64,000 nucleotides of DNA, taken from Absidia repens. Lineage: Eukaryota > Mucoromycota > Mucoromycetes > Mucorales > Cunninghamellaceae. The translations under genes and the position numbers were made by a program. Below the pieces are notes generated by a model. That model had not been told where the DNA came from. It made no database searches and was given only the letters and a program-made list of their open reading frames with translations. Positions 9,616 to 19,506 of this stretch are shown here, in pieces (within the stretch, counting starts at the first letter, position 1; every line of letters starts with the position of its first letter). The stretch is taken from contig MCGE01000014.1 of assembly GCA_002105175.1 (NCBI GenBank), positions 62,001-126,000 on the forward strand, written 5' to 3'.

Positions 9616-12286
9616 CTATACTGATCCCACATATAATTTTTCTAAAAAGTGTTCCAAATCATTCTTGTGGATTTGTAATACCGAAGTTTCAAAGCTGTCA
9701 AAAGATGTTCGCGCATTGGTTTCGACAGATGCCATTTGGAAGGCAATACCAAATCGACTGAATAAAAATGGTAAAATAAAAAGGCATGTATAACAATCAA
9801 TAAATGCAATAGCTGATGTAATCATATCATATCATATAATCTACATACTTTTTTCTAATATCACCAAAAGCTGGAGCGCCAGTATTTGCCACCACCAGAT
9901 ATGAGTCATGTTCTTCGTCTAAGGATGATATCACAAAAGGTAAGTTCCGTCGGCCGTGTTCCTGTGTTAAAAAGCCAAAAAAAAAAAAAAAAAAAAAGAT
10001 CAGAAATATATCATTGTTTCATTGTGCCTATACTTACTCTAAAAGCATCTGTCAAAAAGAGTGCAAGTTTAGAGAGTGTCAGAGGGTGCTGAAACAGTGG
10101 TAGATCCGGTCCATCCTTGATAAGCACCATACGGAAGCTCTTGAGCGTCCTTGTGTTTTTTTTGTCGATAATTGAAGTGCCTTGCCTAACGATTGCTTTT
10201 TGTATTTTCATGCATAGACTAATTCCTCTACGTATACCATCAATGCTACATAAAAATAAAATAAAATTGAGCAAAGTGAATTGAAAACTACATAATTATC
10301 AATTCACCATCTTTACCTATTTAAAGAATCATAAGCTGTGTAAAAGTTGCGCATCCACCATTTCCTTCGTACACTACCAAGGTCTTCAGGGTGATCATTT
10401 GTTGTATCTTCCAGTTCGCCCCAGTCCTGGTCATCATTCCAATTCACCGGTTCACCTAAAGCCGCAGCGGCAGATGGACTTGTCTCTAGTAAGGTAGCCA
10501 AGGCATATACGATATCACTAGCCGATAAAGAGTATTTCCAGCCATACGTTCGAGAAAAACTTGGGAAACATATATCTGTTAATCCATACAATGGTGCCAC
10601 TGTTTCAATCTTGTTCCGCAGAATGTTTTTCAATTCCATGTCCATGTGGGTATATACTTGGTGACATTGTTGAAGTGAGAATCTATAATATAAATATGTG
10701 TTACAAAAAGTATGGGTTTCTGATTGATATTTCATAGACTTTACCCCATTTTTGCGAACATATTGTTCAGGCGCTTTTGACCAAATTCCCGCCATACACC
10801 TAATTTGCTTGCCACATAGCCAGAATGGAACATACTGTCATAGAGACTCCAGTGACGAAAGAGCATGAATCGATATTCATCTTCGCATTGGATACTGTCT
10901 TCTGCTTTTGCTGAGCTAGATGTTTCTTGTGTTGATAGGTTGAATAAGGCTACGTCGTCACTAAATCGTTTGACATATTGCATGTACTTTGTTGTATCGT
11001 TTCGTTCAAAAATATACTGCGCTGTGACCCCTGTGATTGCAAGCCTAATAAGAAGATGAAGTTAATTATGTTGTTCACTTCTACCCTTCCCATTCCATCT
11101 CCTGGTTTTTACCATAATAATTCGTTGTTCGTTTTGTTCAATTGAGTTGCAAGTATATACATTTGACCAGCGGATGAATTGACATGGTACGAGGTACTGT
11201 AGTATTCTTGAAGTCTTTCTTCTCGTTCCTTTTGTTGAGCACGTTTCTATGATAAAGAAAAAAAGATAATGATCGATATGTGCAATTCGTACATACATTA
11301 ATGTCATCGTATACATACATTGAGCCTGGTATCTTCGTTTAACCTTCGCCTTTGTCGAGGTCGGTCACTTTGCACCCTTTCATCGTCCTCATCGTCGGTC
11401 TCATCGGTCTCGTCTTCATTCTCGTCATTGCCATTATGTTTGTTGTCATCATCGTCACCTTCATCCGAGGAGTCATGATACTACGCCAGATGTATGGTAG
11501 GTAAGTAGATGTCAAGGATACGAAAAATCGATGATTGCATTGCATTTTTTCAAGACTTACGAATAATTCTTCGTATATGCTGATCAATTCTTCCATCTTT
11601 TCGTTTTCATCATCATCATCAAATACACAGACGTTGTTGCCCCCAACAATGTTGTCCAAGTGTATTGGTCGATGGCTGTCGAAAATAAACAAGGACATCT
11701 GATCGTTCAATTTCAAAATATCCGCTACATCAACGAGTCCCCCACAATTAATCATAATGATAGTTCGTAACTACATAATCATAAAATAAGAACGATGTTA
11801 AAACGAATACCCAAGAGTTGGTTTATGCTAGTATGCTTTCGTTCATATCGAAAGATTACCTGTTCATCTTTCGCAACGAGTTCTTCATTGGCTTTTTGCA
11901 AGTCTTTGTATCCTGAAACCGGTACGATCTTGTGTTGTATGATATCCCTTTTCAATAATGACTAAAATCGACGAGATGGTAAGTGAATCATACATTGAAT
12001 CGCAAGTCAGACTTTCAAACTAAATGTGTACCTGTAAAATTTTACAACAGCATATAGCATCGACATCAGGGGCGACGAAGATAATACAGTTCCCAGATAA
12101 AGAATCCCGCTTGATCCGGTCATAAGCTTCAGAGTATCGAGCTGTTGTGATTCGAACCATCAAAAAAGATTAAAGCAAAAAAAAAAAAAAAAAAAAGAAA
12201 CAGAAAAAAGAAAAAAAAATACCACGAAAAACACGCTCAAAAGAATACCCAATCGGCAATTGAAAAACTGGAGACTGCGTGATCAT
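9616..12286 (-). CDS. CDC45: DNA replication initiation factor Cdc45
   Basis: CMG helicase subunit needed for origin firing and fork progression in the nucleus. Eleven exons (12286-12223, 12141-12032, 11961-11860, 11770-11561, 11480-11319, 11246-11113, 11044-10745, 10682-10317, 10245-10038, 9961-9849, 9757-9616) join with consistent phases to 636 aa. Family stretches: YSEAYDRIKRDSLSGNCIIF, VAPDVDAICCCKILQ (DHH-like fold), RTIIMINCGGLVDVADIL, IFDSHRPIHLDNIV, a long acidic loop (DDDDNKHNGNDENEDETD) before an RQRRR patch, RHWSLYDSMFHSGYVASKLG, HMDMELKNILRNKI, LSASDIVYALATLLE, and the C-terminal RFGIAFQMASVETNAR. The acidic insert and basic patch are typical of the family. It shares short spacers with FANCJ downstream and the Red1-like gene upstream. 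Confidence 0.95.
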
Positions 12287-12369
12287 TTTTGAAGAAACCA
12301 AACAACGAGAAAATTTTTCACTCTTGCAGTTCTCTCTCAAAATAGCTATACCAATCAACAACAATAACA
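12287..12369. promoter_or_regulatory. 83-bp spacer between divergent CDC45 and Red1-like start codons
   Basis: The two start codons are only 83 bp apart, so both 5' UTRs and both promoters must fit here. Visible elements are a pyrimidine stretch (TTGCAGTTCTCTCTC) and a CAACAA-rich leader before the plus-strand ATG. No TATA box is seen in either direction. Confidence 0.55.
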
Positions 12370-14144
12370 ATGGCTAGTGATTCTGTAAGTTAAGCCCACT
12401 CATACATTTTTATATATTCAAGATATTCATATATATTCTTATATATTTCATCATAGGATGATGATATTTTTTTAACACCACCGTCCTCTCCCGTTATTCA
12501 ACCCTTCGAAGGCACTGAATCTTTGGATCTCGCTCAATGGAAACTCGATATTCTCAGTCGTGCCTACGTGAAACTGGAAACTCGGAAAAAGGAACTCGAA
12601 TTGGAAGAAAAACGGACAATGGCGTTACTCTCCAAGGTCTCGCTGAAATTGAAGAAGTCTTCTAAATCGACCGTAGAACGAAAGGCAAACACCGACACTC
12701 AATCTCCATTAGGCGTCAAAACAAAACCTACAATTGCAAAGAAAACACTATCTCGTCCTCCAAATTCAATGAATGCGTCTATTGCTGCTCCTGCTACTTA
12801 TGATCAACAATATACCACCCCATCTAAAGCACAACAATATACCAACCCACCACCAGAACAACAGCAAAGAAATGTATCTCAACCACCACCGGCATCAACA
12901 AGTCAAGCAAGTGGATATTTCCCAGTCTTACTCTCACCTGTGCCGGTACGACAATTACCACCATATGACCACAATCTATTACAGCGTAGGATAGAATGCT
13001 CGGAACAAGCTGACAACCTTTACAGACAACTTGAACACCGCTTAGATACTCGATATCAACAACTTCAAACCAATCACCAAACTGTTTCTGCTGCCCCTGC
13101 TGTTAGGCCATCTTGTGATATTCCTCCCTCTGCTCCGGCTGGTTTTGCTGCTTCCTCTGCTCCTGCCATTCGACCAACTTCTGCTGTTCCTCCCCCTGCT
13201 CCTGCTGCTCCTGTTGCAACATCATCTACTGCTACTCCACCCACTGCTCCTGCCACTAAAGCCTCCGCTATTGCCACTAAGCCCCATACTCTTGCACCTA
13301 ACCCTCCTCTTGGTCCTGCTGCCAGGTACTCTACTGTTGCTGCTCAACGTCCTGCTGGTCCTGCTACTACTACTACTAAAGGTCATTCCACCGGTCCTTC
13401 GACTAGTGTACATCATCCAGCTCCTCCAACCGCACCTTTTTTCCGAAATCAGCTTCCTACTATTCCTCCACAAAGTTGGCCCCAGAAACCTGGATATATG
13501 GTAAGTAACAAAATAAGATGAATAGAATACGAATGTATGTGTATTCATTCCGCTTTTTTTTTTCTTTGGTTTCTTTTTTACCAGCCAGATCAACAGTATT
13601 CGAATTATCCTTATCAACCCAACAGCAACAACAACAGCAACAGCAACAACAATAAAAATCGGGTCTATCCTGCAGTCGATCATTATCAAGCACATGGATC
13701 AAATTTGGCTTATTATGAGCAACAATATCAGCCGACAGATAATTCATGGTCTGCAAGGAACCAGCACTATTCAAGACCAAATCATCAAAACTATCAAGCA
13801 GCCCCGGAATACTCAACAAACCACCAATGGATTCACCAAACTCATGCATCATATTCGGCGGCACGCAGCGCATCGTCATCTACTCCTCAATTTATGGCTT
13901 GGCAAGCTCCTCAACCATATTACAACTCAACCGGTGCTTCTGCAACGACTGCAACAAATACGAAAAGTCAGCGACCTATGGCTGTACCACCTGCCAACAA
14001 GCAACCGTCTGTTCCTCCAGCGAAACCCAAGGGGAATTCAGCGTCGAATTCAGCACCACCACCACTCCGTCCTGCTCCTCAGTCCAGTTCAGAAACTACT
14101 GCGATTTCCTCTGTCGCCAAAACGTTAAAGGTATGAAAGAAATC

Positions 14145-14180
<36 letters not shown>

Positions 14181-14411
14181 TAGTTTGATTGAATGGCAGA
14201 TAAAAGCTATATGTGTAACCAATTTTTTTTTAAATGCCATTAGAAACAAAACTATCAATCACCATTGGTGACATTTGGCATTCACCCTGAACAATCAACG
14301 AAGACGACTCCTAAAAGCAAGCGTGTGGATAAACCTTTGTGTGTATTCGAAGCGGAAGGCGGGACCTGCAATGACGATACATGCCACTCTATGCATTTCC
14401 GGGATTTTTAG
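12370..14411 (+). CDS. Red1/ZFC3H1-type C3H1 zinc-finger protein (short form)
   Basis: Four exons (12370-12384, 12457-13500, 13585-14130, 14244-14411) give 590 aa. The N-terminus is acidic, with a charged helical stretch (ETRKKELELEEKRTMALL) at about residues 45-65. Then comes a long disordered region rich in Pro, Ala, Thr, Gln and Asn. The C-terminus has one clear domain, LCVFEAEGGTCNDDTCHSMH, with spacing C-x8-C-x4-C-x3-H followed by FRDF. That pattern is the zf-C3H1 domain of fission yeast Red1 and human ZFC3H1, which bridge the Mtr4-like helicase and the nuclear exosome for RNA decay. Red1 is usually longer, so this may be a shortened orthologue or a related protein sharing only the finger. 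An RNA-decay role is inferred from the finger alone. Confidence 0.75.
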
Positions 14412-14424
14412 ATGTCTGCGATCG

Positions 14425-14790
14425 GTGATATGATGGTAGTATTGGTGGTGGTGGTGGAAATGACGACGATGATGGTGATTATGATGGTGATGATGATGAT
14501 GATGGTGGTGATAATGTTGGTGGTGTTGGTGTTGGTACTGGTGTTGGTGTCGATGATGCCATATACAGCATGGTGAAAATAAGATGGGCTGGGCTGTGTG
14601 TTGGTGTATATGCGTGGATGGGATATGGCTTGGGTGGCGTAGCACATATATATGTGGTAGAAAAATGGCATGCTTATTATTTCTTATTAGGCGTTAGCGT
14701 CTCACCTTCATTTTCATCTTCATCTTCGTCGTCGTTATCATCATCAGCATCTTCACCACTACTATCATCATCTTCATCAGGATTGAAAAT
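14425..14790 (+). repeat. GAT/GGT and TCATCT microsatellites in Red1-like 3' flank
   Basis: A GATGATGGTGGT-type tract (about 14430-14560) is followed by a TCATCTTCATCG-type tract (about 14705-14780). Open frames here (poly-His on the minus strand, poly-Ser on the plus strand) are produced by the repeats and are not called as genes. Confidence 0.75.
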
Positions 14791-14929
14791 ATATTGGAGA
14801 ATGAATGAATGGTTTCATTTGCCGGTTCGTTCTGATTTGTCTGATTATTTAGAATTAGTATAGTAGTTTACGGTAGCTAATTTATTTTATAGTATACATA
14901 GCGTTTGTTTTTGTAACTCCTTATTTGTG

Positions 14930-14935
14930 AATAAA
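14930..14935 (+). terminator. AATAAA poly(A) signal candidate
   Basis: AATAAA lies in GTGAATAAAAGTCG, about 520 bp after the Red1-like stop codon, which would imply a long 3' UTR that includes the microsatellites. Confidence 0.4.
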
Positions 14936-14999
14936 AGTCGGCATTAGCGACATTCCTTTTGTGTTGAAATATGACTTGCATGTCTTTATTTTTATTTTT

Positions 15000-15840
15000 G
15001 ATGACAATTTAATGATGAAAAATTATTGTGGAAAGTTTTGGGTGGGCAGGTGATGGATCATAACGGAGAGGAGTGTTTTTAGGTAGCGCACAGAGGAGAC
15101 GGGAAGGATCATTGGTTATTGTGTGGGATATTATGGGAATTGTTTTAACTTTGCAGTGCATATGATGATAAAATGAGTATTAGCCTTTCCAAGACTGTCT
15201 TCCGATTTTACTTCATTGATATATACTCGAATAGTTTTTGATTTGGAAATATTGCGGATAGATGCAGGAGTCAAGACGTTTGCTGTGCTATATAGGAAGT
15301 CTCTCTTCTAATGTAATGAAAAATAGCACACTTGAGCTAGCTTTCCGTATATTTAACTACTTTCCGCTATGCACTTCTGTTTGAAGAACTCGAAAATAAA
15401 AACAATGATTTTATAGACGCTCTTTCATAAAATTACTGAATGCTGTTTTAATAAATACATGCTCTTGAAACCATCCTCGATTTATTCGGGGCACATGTAT
15501 TGTGTTTATATAAAATGTATTTGTCCAACATACTTAAAAAAGTAAATGTTGATTATCATCATCTTTTTATTTTATCTTTCGTAGAATTACCTTGACTTTA
15601 TTTTCTTCGTAGTACTATAAACTAGAATATCATCATAGAGGGAATGTTTCTGGATCTGAGGAGGCTAGGCTAACAAGGAAGCGCCTGAATATCAGAAGTA
15701 AGAGGAATATGACAGACATATATTGCAAGCGTATTTGGATATTAATATTTTTAAGTTACCTAAAAACACTACATTAAACACTATAAGCTATTGTAGACAT
15801 TCATTGAAGTCATACAACTACTATTTATTGTATAATAAGC
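15000..15840. other. Gene-poor spacer
   Basis: AT-rich sequence with no long ORF, no splice-joined reading and no RNA gene that I can recognise. It precedes the first full copy of the dispersed repeat. Confidence 0.5.
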
Positions 15841-16028
15841 ACAGAGTACGGTAAGCTAAGGGAGTGTGTAAGCTATTTTTACAGCGAGTAACAACTGTTT
15901 TATAGTGAAGGAAAAATGTAAAGATCTGGTGGCAGTTGATGTCATGAGAAGAAAAGCGGCATGCTGACTATGGTAAATGGTAATGATTTATGTAATAAAA
16001 AAACAACTGATGACGGTGGGCGAAGTAG

Positions 16029-16232
16029 CTACTTTAAGACGAAGACAGAGCCACGATCCTGTCGATTTTGACAACCGTTAAGGACAGAGCCGTCATCCCA
16101 CCGGTATTGAACATTTAATATTTCTGTAAAGCCCCAATTGTTGATGACGTTACATGGTATTGATGTTGTGAAAAACAAGAGAGAAGTTCCCTTTTTGTAA
16201 TTGACTAAAAGAATCGCAATATGGGTTAGCAA
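16029..16232 (-). CDS. 67-codon ORF of unknown nature
   Basis: Open frame ending VQYRWDDGSVLNGCQNRQD...KVL-like tail, located just outside the core of repeat copy B. Its composition looks less biased than random AT-rich ORFs, but there is no recognised domain, no intron partner found and no equivalent ORF at the same place in copies E, D, F or J. It may be a fragment of a lost gene or chance. Confidence 0.15.
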   Translation of the reverse strand: MLTHIAILLVNYKKGTSLLFFTTSIPCNVINNWGFTEILNVQYRWDDGSVLNGCQNRQDRGSVFVLK

Positions 16233-16564
16233 ACAAACGTTTCAAAACCCGCCCACGTGAAATATTTTATTCTTTCGCTCCCGCCTATTATATTTTTTCT
16301 GCTCTCTTTCTTTTTTTTTCATTTCAATTTTTCTTCACCATTCAACTTGTATGGGGTTATTTTGGACCTAGGATTGTATCAGGACTAGTTTAGAAGGGGG
16401 TTCAGTTTAGGGATTACAAGATGCATTGGAAAACCCTTTCATTTTGGATGCAGGATTTGGTAACCACCATTAGTTGGTTGTTTTGATCCTCCATTGGCTT
16501 AGTTTAGTTTTAGTTTGTTTCTATAACTGAATAAAATATGTCACTTTTTACTTGCTTCCAGATC

Positions 16565-16590
16565 AATGGGTCATTTTCAAATGACCCATT
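16565..16590. repeat. Perfect 11-bp hairpin inside copy B
   Basis: AATGGGTCATT and AATGACCCATT are reverse complements separated by four bases. Other repeat copies read CAATGAAAAATGTCCCATTAG at this place, so the palindrome is specific to copy B. Confidence 0.8.
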
Positions 16591-16707
16591 AGCCTCTCTT
16601 TAATCTTTTGCAATGGATCCGTTTTTTATCACCGTTCCCACTTTGGACAAGTACCGATCAATTGTATGCTTCAATAAAAGATGTGGTTGCCTATTGTACG
16701 GTATATT

Positions 16708-16708
<1 letters not shown>

Positions 16709-16760
<52 letters not shown>
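16709..16760 (+). repeat. 52-bp poly(T) run
   Basis: The longest homopolymer in the window, within repeat copy B. It may mark a former retrotransposon poly(A) tail on the minus strand, a replication-slippage tract, or an assembly artefact in length. Confidence 0.85.
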
Positions 16761-16763
<3 letters not shown>

Positions 16764-17299
16764 AAAGTCCTCAAAAGTCTTTTTTATTCTTTGAAATTTG
16801 GGCCAAGTAGGACTGGCTAGAGCTTTGCTCCTCATCTTTTCGTGGGATTTAAACAATCTCCATCTAATGAAAAAAAAAAAGATCAATCACATCGGGTGCC
16901 AAAAGGCAGTTTTTTGAAGTGTAGTATCTAATGGATTGACATTCAACGCTTTTAAATGGATCCTTGAGACTTACCCGTCATACTCAATGCAGAAAAATGT
17001 TCGGTATACCGAACCAAAGAAGAAAAAAAGGAGGCAATAGGGAGAGAGGCAATGATTGAAAGTGGCGGGTAAGTAACATTAGTATAAGTTCTGTCGTCGG
17101 ATTTTTGTATGTGGCAACCCCCCCCCCTCAACCAGATTCGATATTAACGTCTCCCGCCATTTTGTGCTTTGATGTGTGGCACCTTGGGGCTCAACCGACT
17201 GTTATTTGGTTTTTTATGTCCGTTTTTATTATACTATATGTCATTAAAATAAAGAACTGGTTATATACAGAGCCTTTCCGGTCAAGGAGAATCTATAAT

Positions 17300-18400
17300 A
17301 ATTTATAAGGAAGACGACTCTAGTAGCATATCCTAGGTTTATTAAAATAATAGACTGAGAATAGAGCCATGTTCCATGTTAAATGGCTTCATACCAAAAT
17401 AATCGCAGGGGCATTGTGCAAAGAAAAGTCTCAAAGGTTAAGCTAGAAAGCAGGCACCTGAAAAGTCATTCACAAAACAGGCGCAATAGAGACTTTGCTA
17501 ATTGTATAATACGTCAGACGATAGATAATAGAAAAATATATTTATTTGAAGGAGTGTGGTTGATTCTAAACTAAGAGCGTGGGGTTCATTTGTAACAAGG
17601 GACTAATGAAGCCACAATGAGGAAGACCAAAGTGAGATCTGACGAATGGTCAACTCTAATCTAAAGAGACAATTTTAAAAAGGAATTTTAAATATGAATC
17701 TAGCATACAGCACAAAAGTAGACAAGATATGAAAAAGACAATATATGTGTTTTTATTGAAGGATAGCAGCAGTCAATGTTAATCTAAAGGAGATCATCCT
17801 CCACTACGGCAGTAAAAAGAGATCTATTTCACAAGACTTCAGGTATACTAAAGGGACATTTTTCATTGAAGTAAGTAAAAAGAGACATATTTTATTCATA
17901 TATAGAAACAAACTATAGATAAACTAATACTAAACTAAGCTAATAGAGACTCCAAAAAACCAACTAATGGTGCCTACGGATCCTAGATCCAAAATGAAAG
18001 GGTTTCCCATGTATCTTATAATCCCTGAGCTAAAAATCCTTCTAAACTAGTCCTGATACTATTCTAGGTCCACCATTACCTCAAAGGACTTAATTGGTGA
18101 AGAAAATAATGAAGGGAGAAAAAAAGAAATGGGAAGAAAGAGAGAGGCCGGGAAAAATTGGGAGTAAATAAAAATTCCACGTGGGCGGAATTTGAAAAGG
18201 TCCTGTGGCCTCTCGCTAAACAGCCAGTTCAGATTTTTTTCGATAACTATTGTCATTTCGATTAAAAAAACACAAGAGAATGCTCCAGGAGACTGCTATC
18301 TTGCTGGACACATTATGGCTACCCAATTCAGAATAACGATATTGCCCACAAGAACAATATAGCTCCGTTTTACCTTGGACATCGTTATTGTGAGTTCTTG
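17300..18400 (-). repeat. Dispersed CACGTG repeat, copy C (reverse)
   Basis: The reverse core CACGTGGGCGGAATTT is at 18178-18193. Inward on the minus strand come TCAGGACTAGTTTAGAAG, AGGGATTATAAGATACATGG, AACCCTTTCATTTTGGATC and ACCATTAGTTGG, followed by three degenerate ~140-bp sub-blocks that each carry CTTCAATAAA- or GAATAAAATATGTC-like strings. With copy B it forms an inverted pair whose cores are about 1.9 kb apart. Beyond the core lies a near-terminal inverted repeat (18332-18389). Confidence 0.8.
18332..18389. repeat. Subterminal inverted repeat outside copy C core
   Basis: AATAACGAT at 18332-18340 and ATCGTTATT at 18381-18389 form a perfect 9-bp inverted pair. A matching arrangement (CCACAATAGCGAT ... 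ATCGTTATTGTGG) occurs at the same side of copy J. It may mark the element end. Confidence 0.6.
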
Positions 18401-18429
18401 CTGTATTCTTATATTGTATAAGGGGTTAA

Positions 18430-19506
18430 TTGAAACGCCCACTGTATTTTATAGTCTTTCGTTATTTATGTCTATGATGCACCCTTTGTATCACATATTA
18501 AAATAGATAGTTTATTTGATACCGGACAATGGGTATAAGTGGATTGGAATAAAATTTGCCCAAGTACTTGCGCTTTTAGTTTACAATATCCTCGACATTC
18601 TACCAAATTAGGTTTTATATTCTTTAGGCTAGTGGAATTTTTGATTCCTAACAGCGTTTAGAATTCGACCATGGAACCATGACTTCACTCCCCTCCCCTC
18701 TCTTGTAAACATGAAAATGCCCCGGATACCCGTTTATACTCTACGCCCAAAAATACTTCGTTGATCGTACTTCCACCCAGCGTTCATAAAAATTCACCTT
18801 CTAGGGAAGTGATAGTCTGGCAGTGACTTTTTTGAATCAAGTCGTTTTCGTTATCATTGTCAAATTAGCTAATTTGACATGAAGTTGCTATGATACTAAA
18901 TATAAATTATATTAAAACTACAACACCAGTGAATGCGACGCAGCTGATGGTGAGTAAGTTTTTACTGTTTAAACTGGTCATTCTCAGGCAATCTTTTTTG
19001 AGTTGTGAATTGTTTGTTCTGGTAAGTATAGGAAATTAAAAGAAATTTCGAGACTAGCGCATGATCCAGTTTCCTTTTTTACAGTGAAGCGCGGGCGGCG
19101 GATGACTTTTAGGTGGTACAAAAAAGTTTGGCATGCCATCTATGTATAATACACAAAACTACGACACGACAAAAAAAAAAAAAAAAAAAAATACAGAGAA
19201 AAACACAAACCCTACCAACACCAACAGCAAAGGTGTGTATGGACTGGGTTATCGTCTTCAAGAGAAGATAAATAAGATGCTTGGTGAAAGTAACAAAATA
19301 CTCTGTACTATATGTTATTATATGGTACTGTACGACAAAAATAAAAATGTTATTATCCAAGACTGGTTCTTAGTTCGTTATAGTGCAGGCAGAAACTGCG
19401 GAGTCTGCGGCAACAATAAAATCATCTCTCACACACATAAATTTTCCCTCTTTCTTTTTTCTTTTTTCGTTACTGTATTTCTCTTTTTAATACATCCCTT
19501 CACTTC
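18430..19506. other. Spacer upstream of the DUF2828 gene
   Basis: No gene is seen. It has a 20-A run at about 19170-19190 and a CT-rich stretch (CCCTCTTTCTTTTTTCTTTTT) about 55 bp before the ATG of the next gene, typical of fungal leaders. Confidence 0.45.

Larger units (their letters stand above)
15840..17000 (+). repeat. Dispersed CACGTG repeat, copy B (forward)
   Basis: The core ACCCGCCCACGTGA is at 16247-16260 with CACGTG at 16254-16259. About 120-230 bp inward come TCAGGACTAGTTTAGAAG, GGGATTACAAGATGCAT, AACCCTTTCATTTTGGAT and ACCACCATTAGTTGG, then GAATAAAATATGTCAC. These blocks recur in the same order in copies E and H and reversed in C, D, F, G, I and J. Weaker similarity extends about 250-400 bp outward of the core. 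A 52-T run interrupts the copy. The right end is uncertain. Confidence 0.8.

Noticed and set aside
14295..14671. Poly-His and poly-Thr/Ile open frames on the minus strand
   Set aside because: They are produced by the GAT/GGT microsatellite in the 3' flank of the Red1-like gene and have no splice partners.
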